Positions 39,301-54,300 of a DNA stretch of 64,000 nucleotides are shown here, piece after piece (within the stretch, counting starts at the first letter, position 1; each line of letters opens with the position of its first letter). Origin of the DNA: Elgaria multicarinata webbii (taxonomy: Eukaryota > Chordata > Lepidosauria > Squamata > Anguidae); NCBI RefSeq assembly GCF_023053635.1, contig NC_086176.1, positions 73,232,536-73,296,535 on the forward strand, read 5' to 3'. A model generated the notes under the pieces. That model had not been told where the DNA came from. It did no database searches and saw only the letters and a program-made list of their open reading frames with translations. Made by a program: the position numbers and the translations under genes.

Positions 39301-42300
39301 GTGAACCAACCAGATTTAGCTTCTTCTGTATTTGTTCACCTTTCACCATGGCAATGATGCAAATTCAGCATGTAAAGGTGTATGTGTCATGGGTGGGAGA
39401 AGTTCTAATAATGGATTATTATATAGACTGTATCTCTTTAAAGGTTACATGTTCTAATCTAACCTGTGGAACAGGAAGCAAGAGAAAGCAAACTGGCTAT
39501 CATAATACTGGTGCATCATGGGATGATTTGGGGGACCATTCTAGGATGACAGCAATACAGAGCTCATGAAACAAATGGCTTTTCCCCCCATCACTTCTCT
39601 TTGGCATGTTTGCAGCAGGCAACTGATCTCTTTATGCAATTATTTTCAACACAGTTCTAGATAACTTGTAAACACCATGGTGGTATGCACTATTTAATTT
39701 CCCATGCCAATGTGATCTGTACCTCGTCAAATCAATAATAATCCGTGGCACCATGTCACAAGAGTGATTCTGATTATAGCATTGTCCAAAATGAGCCAAG
39801 GAACAACTGACTGCTGAAAACAAGGTTGGGAAGAACCTGTTGGCTACCACATTATCACCTAGTCAACTGCCCAAAGATCCTCTGTGTGCCTTCAGCAAGA
39901 GATGCCCAATAGCCTGTGCTCCTCTCGTTAAAGACTGGAGGGACGGGGGTGTTGAATGCCACCAACTGAAGGCACGTAGAACAGCTTAACAGCACCCAAC
40001 AATGCACACTCGTCGTCCCCCCCCCCCCCCACACACACTTTGGAAAGTGAAGAACTTGGGTGTCACATTGTGTGAAGTGCCTTCAGAAAGTGGTGTTTCT
40101 ATCCAGGACCAGCACTGCCATAGAGGCAGCTCAGGTGGCGGCCTAGAGCGCCAAGCAAAGGAGGGCGCCGAACAGCGCGCCCAGAAGCCACTCTCCTAAA
40201 GCGGAAGTGTGCTGTTCCGAAGCTGCCACTCCGGCCGCCCCCCAACCCCAGCATCCTGGCTTTGAAGCCAGGAACCGGCGCTGGGGTTGGGGGGCGGGTT
40301 CAGTACAGCGTGCCTGCGTAGGGCGCAAAATAGTCTGGCACCGGCCCTGTTTCCATCCACTCAGCGTCTCTTCAGAAACAAGTACTGGGGAAGCATTGGT
40401 TCCCGAAAGCAATGCTCTGTCTGCCTATGCACCTGCCATGTGACAAGCTCTCCTTCAGTAGACTCTACAGGATGCATGTGGAATAAGCCAGTTTCAGCAC
40501 CACTACATACACCCTGATCATAAATGGATTGAGAAACACAGTTTTGGAAAACAGCCTTAGTGAAAACTATTTCTAGAAGAAAAAAGAAAAGTAGTGTTAA
40601 TTCTAGTAAAGGGACAACACTTTATTCTCAAACTAAGATTCCTTGACAGTCAACAGCACGAGAAGATCTAGTTTTAGTTGGGCTGTGTGACAGCCAGTCT
40701 TAAAGGAACCAGTTATTTTGGTACACACCTTTAGGAAGTTTGATGCTAAATAAGTGACTTAAACATTCAACCATGGTACTGCTTCACTCAAACAGAATTC
40801 ATACATCACAGATCAAAATAAACAGAAATAAATCCTTTTCCAAGTTTACCTTATTGATGAACTGTCATTCTTATAGGCAATTCTGTAAAAGCCAGTATAA
40901 GTGTCTGATAAATCAGAGAAAAACTCCATGCTGATGTTATACTGTTGTCCTACAAGAAGAGCCTCTGGAGCCAAAATTGCAATCTGGTCATTCATTGGAT
41001 ATTCCAGAAGCTCAACTGGTTTTGGCTGACTTGAACCCGATGAAGTAAGGGTTGTCTTGGTAATATTAAGATGAGAACTGTGAAGTATTATATTCCAAGT
41101 AACCTGGACAACTTGCACAGTTATCTGAACAGAACCTGAAAACATCTTAGTAGTTAGATTTGGCTGCAGGACAATATCATAATGTACCGGCACAACATCA
41201 CCAGGAAGCCTAAAACGCGCCCATGGAAAGGGCTTTCCATTTGTTGCCAAAGGATATATATCATCTGTTGTATGGTTTTTCTTATGACAACCTTCTTTGG
41301 TAAAGGTACATTTGGGAAGAAGATAAATTGCCATTATTACAGAGACAGCAATCACAAGAACAACAGCACATATCACTGTGGTCCTTGCAGATGGTGCAGA
41401 ACATGATCCATCTGAATTCTGTCTGTAACTTGCTGTGTTATTACGCAGGCCAGTGCTTCTGTTCATAAAACTCATTCCCAGAAGTTTAGCTGATGATTCA
41501 TAATCCTCTTCATCCTCATCCATTTCATGATCTCCAAGACCACGAACAAGAAGCCGAGAACTCCTTGGTTCATACTCCACTTCATCTGGCTCCAATGGAT
41601 GCAGGCAATGCTCTTTAGCCAAGTCAACCACATCAGGCTCTTCCTCAAACATGCTGTTTTCAATCATATTCCTAGGTAACTGAATTCGATCTAAGAAAAA
41701 CGAAAGAAGCATATCAAATGACAAATAAGTGACTTGATGGGTAGTGATATTTTCAGATTGTTGCTTTACATACATCTCATATGATGGTACCCATGTAGGA
41801 AACCAGTGCAAATGCAAGAACTGTACACAGCAGCGGTAATAAGAAAGAACTGTTTAGCAAATGGATGAACAAGAGTCCATGGCCATAGCCAACAATGTGC
41901 AATCATAGTGCAGAGACTCAGCAAGTGGCTCTTCTTTCCATGCAACTGCCATAATGTGCATCACCACACGAACTTCTGGCAGCCTTCTACATAGAAGCTA
42001 TACTACATACGTTGGCTTTAAGCAGCTACAGCAAATTACAAGAAATGCTTCATAACCCAACATTGAAAATATCTCAAGTAAAACAATTAATTTAAAGAAA
42101 AGAAATAGAAAAGCAAATAATATTTACATGCTGTTACTTTTAATTTAGGCAAATAGTCGTTTATGGGGTTACTAAACTACAATCACCCAAGAAATAATAC
42201 CCTATAGTGTGAGCCTCTATGACAAGATACCTGCTCAACCTTTTATTGCAACTTGTGCACTCCAGCTGTTTTTGCATACAACTCCCATAATCCCTCACCA

Positions 42301-45300
42301 CTGATTATACTGGCTAGGGCTGATGGTAGTTGTTGCCCTCCAGATGTTTAAGCCTACAAGTTGCCTACTCCACTTCTAGAGCTTTCATTAGATGATGCAT
42401 AATGATTTTTGACAGCATAAAATTGACCTCTAGACACCAAAACTGTCTAAACATCACTCTAAAGTTGTAAATTTTCCTAGGGACCACATCAATTTACCAC
42501 AACATAATAATCATTTTGCATTGGCTTAATGGTGATACTAGAGTGTGGTCTATATTTGCATTTTTATCGCTCTAGGAGGGCTGATGTTTGCCAGATGGGG
42601 CAAAGAAGAAAAATATACTGCAGCAATGCAGCATATAATAAGATTAGCTAGAACACATGTCTTACCATATAGTTGAAAGGTTAGAAAAATATGATTCACA
42701 TCCATACAACATGTACAAAACACAATTTAATATGGATTTTTTAAAATTAAAAATTTGTATTTTACCAAAGTATAAGACTTCTTGTTAACATTAACAAGAT
42801 ATTTGTTAACAAGATATTTCTTGTTAAAGAAATATCCTTACTCTTTACATATCCCAAATCAGCCTTGAGAAGCTGGCTACATTCAACATGACACAAAACC
42901 ATTGTTTGCAATGCCAAACCATGGTTAGATATTATAATTGAATCTAGGCCAGCTTATAAACCACAGTTTTGAAAGGACTGGAAAACCAGGATATCAACAT
43001 ATGGTTTGAAGTTGGCTTGCAAACCGCTGTTTGTACTACCTGTGAATTGCTGTTATGTCTTATGACAAAACCACAGTAAAGGCCATTGCTCCACCAAGCA
43101 GAGTTAAAGTGCTCAACAGCTGGAAAATAAAACAAGCAATTCTAAACCATGGCTTGCCTGTGGCAGTTCTGGAAACTCAAGCCACAGTATGTCTTCTTAA
43201 CTATGGTTAGCACATATCATGGCTCAGCATGTCTGAATTGAGCTGCTGTAAGTGAAAGCTTACTTTGAGAGCAATTACAATGTTGGTTACAAAGATCGTC
43301 TCTACGAACAGGCAAGTGGTATCACTCACTGATTGAAATGTGCAAGAAAGAAAACAAATTTCTGGGATGCACAAAGTATTCAAGAAAGATTAAGAAAGTA
43401 ACCTTTAAAAAAGGGCAAGAAAATCCTAAACAAATGTTTGCCAACCCATTTGTCCAAATATGCCAAAAAGTCATTTGAGGCACATTAACAGTATAAGAAG
43501 GATATACTAAGCAAGTTAGTAGAATTTCCCTGCAGCCCTATCACTTAGATGTAATTCTTGTTTGCCACGTGCTAGTAACTATTTATACATTTGGACATAA
43601 TACTAAACCATGGTTTGCTTGTCCAAATTCACCCTGGACAACTATTGCCTAACCAAAGTTATTTGTTCCCTTGTTATTCTCCTTGCTATGCAGTAAAGTT
43701 TCTTAAGGTGCAATCTTATGCATGTTTAGAAGGGGGAGTCCTACAACCCTAGGCATGCCCCAGCCAGCATGGCTGACAGGCATGTTGGGATTTGTAGGAC
43801 TTTTTCTGTTTAAACATGCATACGACTGCACCCTTAAGGAAGCACAACATGCAACTTTATTGAATGAGTACAGGCGAAGAGGAAAGCATCTATGAAAGGG
43901 GTTGTTTAAAAACCATGGTTAAACCTATGGCTTAGCAATACATCTGAATGCAGTCTCTACTTCCAGATGGCTGTCTCCTAACATTACCTAAGTACTGCCC
44001 TTTCATTCTTAGAGCTCCAGCACACCAGGGTTTTATCACACTTTTGTCCTGCATTGTTTGCTATTTTGCCTCACGATATGACATTGCCCCTGACCTGCAG
44101 TCATCTCACCTCTTCCCCTCCATTTTCCATGTTTTTCTGGGGTGGGGAAAGTGTAGCATTTTTTCTCCAAAGGGGAAAAACTGCCCTTCCGTCCTCGTGT
44201 ATTGCCATCCTTGCGCTATGTCGCAGAACATCCCTTCTTGGGGGCGTCTGCGTTGAAGGGAGGTCTTGCTGACAAAAGAGGAGGGCGGGGGTAGTTCTCC
44301 TCCAGCACATTGAATGGACTTTCACTGCTCCAACCCCACTCTCATTGCTCTATCATCCACCCGTTTCAACTTCCCTCTTTTTTTCTTTTTTTTGCCTGCT
44401 GTATGAGGTGCCCAGCCAATGAAATGCTAAATCGCTAAACTTTAGACAACAAAACCAGAGTGGGGGGGAGGCGCCCACATCCATCAGAATGTCCGTCAAA
44501 CAAGAACCAATGAATTGGAAGGAGAAGGGGTGACTAATCAGAGCCTAATCCCATACATGAGAACTCAGAAGTCAGTCCCACTTGAGTTCCTTTACTCAGA
44601 GTCCAAACTTGACAGCAGGGGATTATATTAGTGCAATGATAATTAGCGCAAATGTGTAAAAGACAGTTCAGCAACTATCATTTCATTTGCTACTTACACT
44701 ACTCCTGCTAGTAGTACAGTTTCACTGGTATGCACAGCACCTTAAAATAGTACCCACAGATCCCCACCAAATGTTTAATCTAACATCAAGCAAAGGGAGA
44801 ACTACAATGACACATACATTCAGGACATAATCAATGTACTTATGCAGCATTGCTGGATGTAGAAGCTATATATGAGAATCAGTTGATTGATTACATTCTC
44901 TCTGACTCTCAGCTCACTCTATTTTCATTGATCCATTATGTATAATTATAGTTTCTACCAGTCTCGAGATAATGGTTGTAACACTATGAACATACTTTCT
45001 AGAAAGTATGTGTACGTATAAGCTTGGACTTTCATAAGAGCTCTCCCACACTAGAGGCATTCAAGAGGCAGATGGACAACCATCTGTCAGGTATGCTTTA
45101 GGGTGGATTCCTGCATTGAGCAGGGGGTTGAACTCAATGGCCTTATAGGGCCCTTCCAACTCTACTATTCTATGATTCTATGATCTTTATTTCCAGATGC
45201 TTTCAATATAATTCAAACAAAGATACCAAACAAGAGCAGCAGTATGTAAACCTGGAAGGACAGTATGTTTTGAAACACTTCTGTACACCAAGTGGTCTCC

Positions 45301-48300
45301 TAAGTAAAAAATCAGGATACAATCACAGCATCTACCACAGAAATATGGAAGTTAGAAAAAGTTATAGGATGGCAGAGTAGATTCAAATCAAATGAAGCTT
45401 TAAAGTACAGAGGCAAGTAAGTCAAGAAATGCAGTATTTGCTTCCCAGCCACCTGCAAACAAAGGAATTAGTCTGCCAGGCTTTAAAAGATACCATGTGA
45501 CTAAAATTACAGCTGTACTTCATTAAGAATTCATCAACACTGTTTATCAATATTTAGATTGCAAATATTTGCCTTGAGCCATATGTCTTTAGGATACACT
45601 AAGTTTTCTGCTCATAATTCTCAAATGATATAACATTTTCAGATCTCTAAGGAGGAAACTTGCCATGGAACAAACCCTTCTTGCTATGTAATAACAACTC
45701 TTTTTCCACAGTGCATGTTAATACCTGTGTGAACACTGCTACTCTCATGACCAGTCACCATAGTTAATTGGAAGCAATGGAAATCTGAACTACATATGCC
45801 CAGCATGAAGGAGTCAATATGAAAGCTCTGGGAACAGATACGTCATGGATATTAGAGAAAAATATTAGCTTAACTTCACTTTTGTCCCTCATTCTTATGA
45901 ATGAATCTAAGCCTATATACACCAGTTGCTGGGGATCATGTGTGGGAGAGTGTTATTGCACCATGTCCTGTTTGTGGGTCTCTAATCAACAGCTGGTTGG
46001 ACACTGTGTGAACAGAGTGCTGGACTAGATGGACCCTTGGTCTGACCCAGCATGGCTGTTCTTATCCCAGAAATCTCTGCACTCTTGCTTAAGGTACTTT
46101 TATTCTGTCATGTTTGCACCCAGTTCAAAATATTGTCTTCTTGAACTTTTTAAGATTCTTACACGCTGAGCAACTTGCCTTAATAAATTTAATCTTGTGA
46201 TCTTAGGATATTTGTTGCCTATATATTGCAGATATGTTAAGGGAATTTAAACTTGGTTCATTCTTGAAATTTAGCTAACCTCTATTTTGCTTCTGTTCTT
46301 GGCTAGCTATTTTTCTGTCAGTATTTTGAAATCCGTGACAAACTAGGCTAGTCTCTGGCCATCTCCTGCACAAGAAAACAATAGCTTTGATAAGAATGGA
46401 TTCAGATGAAGGCTGGTTAGCTAATAAATATTTTATTGAAAGCAACATTGCTTATGATGGGCAATGGCAAGAAGAAATATTTTAAGAATAGAGTTTTGAG
46501 CAGTTAATAGTAAATCTAGCCCTAAAACACTGGGGATTAAGGGAAGGAATCTTAAATATGATGTAAGGTCAAGAGTCTAGTTTGTAGAATTAGAATGATC
46601 TAGAAATGTTGAGCTGACAAAAGAAGGGAAATAGACATAACATGTAACTTTAATTATCCATTGTTAGATACTGATGTTCAAAGACCTCTTTCAAGTTAGC
46701 TACCTTGCAAAAATAAATTTGAGGGTCAGTGCCCAGAGATTTCAGGACAAAAGCATCTGTCCTCATCTTGACTTACCAGAAAGATCAGCCTGGTAAGATA
46801 TGATTTAAGAGCATGCTCCTTAAGGATCCTTAGAAAGCTTGTGAAACATTTTTCTTGTTACTAATACCACCATTGTATGTTTTTCTATGTTGTGCTGTTA
46901 TATCATGTAAATATCTATTTGATTTTAAAAGTAAAGTAAATTTTTTAAAAAGTAGTTCTCTTTATGGGGGATTTCACATTACCTAGTTAGTTGAGCAGTT
47001 TAGTATTAATCTAAATACCAGGGGTGTGAACACTTCTTCTTAATAGGCAAACTGTGGTACGTAAACTGAGAATTGGCTGGCAATATTCAGGCAACAGCTC
47101 AAAATTAAGTATATGCAGCACTCAAAAATGTTGCCACTTTTTCTCGTGAAGCAATACAATTTATAGATAGCATCCTTACCACTGTGAACACCAACTCAAA
47201 TTACTATGTTGATAAAGCTTCCAATTGCCCAAAATGTCGCCCTCCTTTTAGGGGTCAAGAACCATGATTGTGAAACAAATGAGGGAGTGTATTTCTGACA
47301 TTGGTATGAAACACACAGTACTGAAAAGGGGTTCCATTTTAGTGTAGTGCAAGCACGCATGCACATTATAATGTCACCTAGCTATCAGTGCATATAGAAT
47401 AGTGACTGCAGTGGTTTTCCACTGTGTAGTCTCTAGATGTGCAGATGCTCTGATCTCAAGTTACCATACAGGCTATAGCATGCTAGTGAAATGTCATGGT
47501 CCAAAGGCCAAACTTTAAATCTGCCTGTCCACTTATTGCATACATATCATTGAGCAGGGGGTGAACTCGATGGCCTTATAGGCCCCTTCCAACTCTACTA
47601 TTCTATAATATTCTGTATGTTATATACTATAAACAGAGTTCACAACAATTTGTACCACTGCTTATTGTGATAACAAACCTCATGGCTAGCTTGACTGAAA
47701 ATCCAGTCCCAGTCCACATCATTCCCTCCCCTCACATGTGCTATTTTCCCTGGAAAGAAACCTACCATTACATTTGTTTGCCACACTCTGTCCTAAAGCC
47801 CTTGAGGCAGTATACAATGCCACTTTATAATACCCTCTGTGTCATATAAAACGTCTCTCAAAAGTTGTATGTGTAATTTCAATGTAGAACATTTGAGTCC
47901 AACTAGAAAATTCATTACAACAGAATGAGGAATAAGCTAATATGCAACATTATGCTGATAACTGAGTTTTCTCCTACTGTGCTCAGATAGCATAGTAACG
48001 CACAACAGCTATCTTAACAAAGTCCAGTGAATAGGAAACCCCCCTCCAAGACCATGATCCACCCAATAATGCATTTTGAAGCCCCATTAATCTTAACAGC
48101 AAAGTTAAGCAAATGCTCAAATCTTATCCCATTGAAATAAATGGGTTAGACTGCTTCATTTGAGCTGAATTGCACCCTAAATAAGAGTTCACCCATTTCC
48201 CCAAAAAGTTTCATGTTGTATTTTCCCTATCCACATATAACCAAGTGTTGGCACAGTAGGCATATAAAGACAACTATTTAAGACCAAAACCAGTTTTTAA

Positions 48301-51300
48301 ATTGATGTTATATTTGTTATGCCTCTAATGCACCAGCCATTAGTTTCTCAACCACTGAGTGCATGCACATTTTAAAAAGCAGAAGAGTTGGCAACAGCCA
48401 TTTCTTGAGTGTAAAACATCTGTATCCATACCACCTAATGGTCCACCTAGTTCTATCAGTCCTCCAAAATTTAATCAGCAATCCAGCAATCTGTAAGATG
48501 ATACTTCCTGTGGTAGTGAGCAGCTGCTGAAGTTCAGTCATACAATCTATATTAAAAGGACTTCCACACAATGTTTGCATAATAAATTCACATGTCACAC
48601 ATAGTGTGCGCTATTTTCATTACGCTAGATTTTTTTGCAGAAATATAACAACAATCACTTTTAAGTACAATGTCTCATACCTGGGAAAATGCCTCCCATG
48701 TTGCTGATGGGATTGCTGTATCACAGAGCTTTTTTACTCCACTCCTCTCAGTCACCCCAGCCCATGACAATCACTGTTAGAACATTTAGAGCTGTTCAAA
48801 CTAATTGTGTACATACAGTCATGTGAAAAAGAAAGTACACCCTCTTGGAATTGTATGATTTTACGTATCAGGACATAATAACAATCATCTGTTCTTTAGC
48901 AGGTCTAAAAATTAGATAAATACCTCAGATGAACAACAACACATGACATATTACACCGTGTCATGATTTATTTAACAGAAATAAACCCAAAATGGAGAAG
49001 CCATGTGTGAAAAAGTAAGTATGCCCTTACTGCTTCCATAGGAATTAAGATGCTAAGTAGCAGACAGGTGCTGCTAATCAAATGCCCATGATTAATGATC
49101 ATCAGCAAGTATGACCACTTCTATAAAAGTCGAAGTTTTTTCAGTTTGCTGGTCTGGAGCATTCAGGTGTGCGTTAACACAATGCCAAGGAGGAAAGACA
49201 TCAGCAATGATCTTAGAGAAGCAATTGCTGCTGCCCATCAATCTGGGAAGGGTTATAAGGCCATTTCCAAACAATTTAAAGTGCATCATTCTACAGTGAG
49301 AAAGATGATTCAAAAGTGGAAAACATTCAAGACAGTTGCCAATCTTCCCAGGAGAGGATGTCCCAGCAAGATCACCCCAAGGTCAGACCGTGCAATGCTC
49401 AGAGAAATTGCAAAAAAAAACAAGAGTTACATCTCAGACTCTACAGGCCTCAGTGAGCATGTTAAATGTTAAAGTTCATGACAGTACAATTAGAAAAAGA
49501 CTGAACAAGTATGGTTTGTTTGGAAGGATTGCCAGGAGAAAGCCTCTTCTCTCTAAAAAGAATGTGGCAGCACGGCTTAGGTTTGCAAAGTTGCATCTGA
49601 ACAAACCACAAGACTTCTGGAACGATGTCCTTTGGACAGATGAGACCAAAGTGGAGAAGTTTGGCCATAATGCACAGCGCCACGTTTGGTGAAAACCAAA
49701 CACAGCATGTCAGCACAAACACCTCATACCAACTGTCAAGCACGGTAGTGGAGGGGTGATGATTTGGGTTTGTTTTGCAGCCACTGGACCTGAAAACCTT
49801 GCAGTCATTGAGTCAACCATGAACTCCTCTGTATCCAAAATATTCTAGAGTCAAATGTGAGGCCATCTGTCTGACAGCTAAAGCTTGGCCGAAATTGGGT
49901 CATGCAACAGGACAATGATTCCAAGCACACCAGCAAATCTACAACAGAATGGCTGAAAAAGAAAAGAATCAAGGTGTTGCAATGGCCCAGTCAAAGTCCA
50001 GACCTCAACCCGATTGAAATGCTGTGGCGGGACCTTAAGAGAGCTGTGCATAAACAAATGCCCTCAAACCTCAATGAACTGAAGCAACGTTGTAAAAAAG
50101 AGTGGGCCAAACTTCCTTCACAACCATGTGAGAGACTGATAAAGTCATACAGAAAATGATTACTTCAATTTATTGCTGCTAAAGGTAGTTCTACAAGCTA
50201 TTGAATCATAAGGTGTACTTACTTTTTCACACATGGTTGCTCCATTTTGGCTTTATTTCTGTTAAATAAATCATGACATGGTGTAATATGTCATGTGTTG
50301 TTGTTCATCTGAGGTTGTATTTACCTAATTTTTAGACCTGCTAAGGAACAGATGTATGTTATTATGTCCTGATATGTAAAATCATACAATTCCAAGAGGG
50401 TGTACTTTCTTTTTCACACGACTGTAAATTCACTATACCAAGTGGTAAGACAATGAATAGCAAATAGTCATCATACCAGTTATCACCTTTGTGCATTCAG
50501 GGAAGGAAATGGGGTGCAACATGCATTAAGCTGAAGCAAAAGTGCTATATAATAACTGGTGTCCATGTTGATACTTCCTAGGCTTTATTTAATTTTGCAT
50601 GCAAGCAGGAAAGCTCTGCTGGAATTTTCTGGCTCTTGTTGACACTTTGAACTTGTTCACACATAACAGTGGTTTTTGGCAGCAAATCATGGATTAATTA
50701 ACCCATGAATTGCAGGAATGTGCAGTGCTTCTAGTTCCCTGTAACAACCTATGAATTCCACATTCATAGGGTGTTACCATGTCTGAATCCACACACTTTC
50801 AGTTGTTCGTGGGTTAACAGTCCAAAGTTGACTGAAAAACAAATGATTAACCCACAAACTGCTGGTAAACGCCACTGTTACATGTGAACACCCACAATAT
50901 TCCTATTAGGGTTTTGAACAGATAAAAGTTGAAGAGTTGCCTACGTTTAGCTATTTAGTTTCTGGAATTTGAATTTTAAGCATTTCTCACCTTATTTATT
51001 TATAAAGGTTTGCAATAAAACTTTTCAGGCAACTTTGGCTGAAGTTATTTATAAATAATGGTATGTTGAACAACTAGTTCTGCAGAAATGCCTAACTTCT
51101 GGTTAACTTGCAACAAACAGAGAAGATGCTTAGCAGAATACATGTTGTACATTTTTTGCTTTGTGATGCTTCTGTTATGCTTATCTTCACTAGCCATTTA
51201 AAAAACTTTTATACACCACGTTGAATTATCCAGAAGTTTCTTGTGCAGGCTTTGGGCAGTTCAACTTAAAATTTCTTTATGTGTCTCCATTAAGAACAGG

Positions 51301-54300
51301 TAATTTTTCCATTATGTGGCAGGGGCTGATCACATTGGTATTTGCACAGAACCAACATCTCTTTCTCACCAGGCCATCAATTCCACTGTTGGGACCCGCA
51401 TGATCAGTTCCAACTAAGTAAATTGGACTTCTTTTTTTGGTGTGTGTGTGTGTGTGGCTGTGTGATTTTAAATCTATCCAACCCATCCTTCATGTATTTC
51501 TTTTAAAGTTTTTGTTAGCAGGCTACACAGTTCCGTTTGTCATTTCTCAGTGAGATACAAAAATAGTGGTGTTGGAGAATTATCCAGCATTCTCCTGCAT
51601 ATAATCCTTGTCAGCCTCAAACTATTATGTCAGAAATGTTTGAAGCTATATGTCAGGATCAGGCCTGTTCTCCCTAGTGTGGGGGAGGGGCTTTCAGGCT
51701 ATCAATCAGAATCAGATTCTGAACCAGAAGAAATAGGACTACAAATTCACCCACCAACACAGGAAGCCAGGGAGGAGATTCTTCCAGGCTCTTCAGGAGC
51801 CAGGGATGTATCTTCACTGAACTTTATCAGAGAGATTGTAACAACTCAAGAGTCCATGGGAACTCATCTTTCCACAAAGGGGGAAGGGACTTCAGAATTG
51901 ACAGATCCCAGAGTGTGCCGATCTCAGAGTGTGCCGCAGGGTCAAGCAGGCGAAGCTGAAAGCAGGGGAGAAGCGATCAGCTCAGCTCACCAAAGACTTC
52001 TTCATAAGAATTCTCCCTGAAGCAAAAGTGGCTCAGGGAAAAACTTTTTTCTTGTGTTGAAAGGACAACTGCCTAGTTTAGTCAGCCAAGTTTTAGCCTA
52101 AAGGAAAGCTCCTAGTGTTTACACTTCCTTCAGGTGCAAAGAAATGTTTATTTGCTGAATAAAGTTTTGTGGATTACTTGGAAGACCTCTTTATTGTCTC
52201 ACATTGCAGCAGGAGGGCTTGAAATTCCAATTGTAGAGTTACTATAAGGTTTTACACTATCTGACTTCAGTGACATGATGCTAATACCAGCACAGGAACA
52301 TGCCCTGCTAAGACAGATCAAGATGGCATATAAATGTCAATCGCGCAGATTAAAGTCTTGCCAAATGGAATCTGGATTATGCTCATCTGCATTCTTAATC
52401 GAATTGACCTAAAAATATACAAGCAAAAAGTATCTAGGTATAGAAGTCAAAATCACTGACACAGAATTATCAATAGTTCTTGCTGTCACAAACCTGTAGC
52501 AATACTAGTTTAATTGTAATTTTTTTAGGAAAAATATTTTTCTTCTCAGGCAGTTTAATTTCCTTAGTAATTAAATTTAATTTAGGTGCAATACAATGCA
52601 TGGAGGACTTTTTTTTCTGTCTAAACAATTCCCAGTATTCATCCACCACAACATAATAGGTATGCATAAATACACACAGATTGAAGTATACTGAAGAAAT
52701 AAAAGATTTGAAGACTGGAAAAAAAGGATGTTTTTAAAATTATTATTATTATTATTATTATTTATTTATATAGCACCATCAATGTACATGGTGCTGTACA
52801 GAGTAAAACAGTAAATAGCAAGACCCTGCCGCATAGGCTTACAATCTAATAAAATCATAGTAAAACAATAAGGAGGGGAAGAGAATGCAAACAGGTAGAG
52901 GGTAGGGTAAGCAGGCACAGGGTAGGGTAAAACTAATCAGCCTGCTTATTGGAATACAACAAATGATTGTCAGCACTTAGATTTGGAGTGGACAACTTAA
53001 GGCTGTCCATCTAATTTCATACAGGTATGGAAGGCGGGGGGGGGGGTTGGAAGAAGAGGTGAAGATCATGGGGGGGACACAAAGTAGTAAAGGAAATCTT
53101 CTATAAGCGTTAAGTGATCTTTTGCAAGATTGATCTGTCCTTCCCCAACAGTATATTGGGCAGGAAGGAAGTGGGGGAGAGAAAGGGGGCACCAGAAAGA
53201 GAGAGACAGGGTTGCTCCTGTCACATTTGGCTCTGGCCCCAACCACTTTTGGCTGCCAGCATGCAGCTTCTGGCAGAAAAAAGGTTCCCCAACCCTGACT
53301 TAAAACCAACTGGTTATCTGTTGCAGATATTATACTCCAAATATCTTGCTTCTTGTGCTTCTGTTCGGTAACTTTCAGATCCATTTCAGTTTCACAATTT
53401 CACTTCAGGAAGGTACAGATTCTTACCACAACTTATGCAAAGTATTACATTAATCACAGGTAATTTCATTATTTTCTATGACTGCCTGGGGGTGATAGCA
53501 AACACACTGTATCTTTACAATGCAGTTAAAAGGAATCTTTTCTTTAAAGAGTGCTATGACTCAGCTAAAAATGTACAAGGCTGTTTTTCCTCATGCCCCA
53601 GAGATTTACAATAAATATAATGAAGCAACACAGCAGTGAAGTGAAGGAGATAAGCACATCCTGGCTAGATACCAGAACTCATTTGTATCTCACCACCAAG
53701 GATTTTTATCTGAGTAAGAACTGCAATCGAAAATCAATGACTTGATTAGTCTGCAATCTGAAACACACTTATAGGTGCTGTTCTACCAAAAGAAGAGTGA
53801 TCTATCATCCATGGAGAGCTTCTAGGTAGAAGGCTCCAAGTGGTACCAATAAGAAAGTATTGTGCAGTTATTCTGCCATTTTCTCAGTAATAAAGCGGTG
53901 GGAAAATATAGGAGAGCTATGAGTGGAAGACAAAAATATCTGGATGCCCCACAAGGCAGGGAAACATTGCCATAAAAACCTCACCTAGAACCACTCTGGC
54001 TCTCCTTTCCCTATTTCAAGTCCCACTTCACTTTCAAAACTGAATTCATCAGATGTATACTGCTTCATAGTAAAGATCACTGCACTATATTTAATGTCTA
54101 AAAGTAAGCAAGAAAGAATTGGCATGCCAGTACACCTACCTAATTGAATGATGGCCAATATCTAATTTATGATTTGCTTATAACACCACCAAGTTGCACA
54201 AACCACCGCTGATGGTAGGGTGGGGAGGAAGTCCTTAATATACATGATATTAATGGTTAAAATAAATAAGTTAATTTACAGATCATGTAAATAGAACCAA

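Noticed and set aside
40143-40443. Open frames in the GC-rich block of intron 2
   Set aside because: They arise from the GC-rich foldback MITE.
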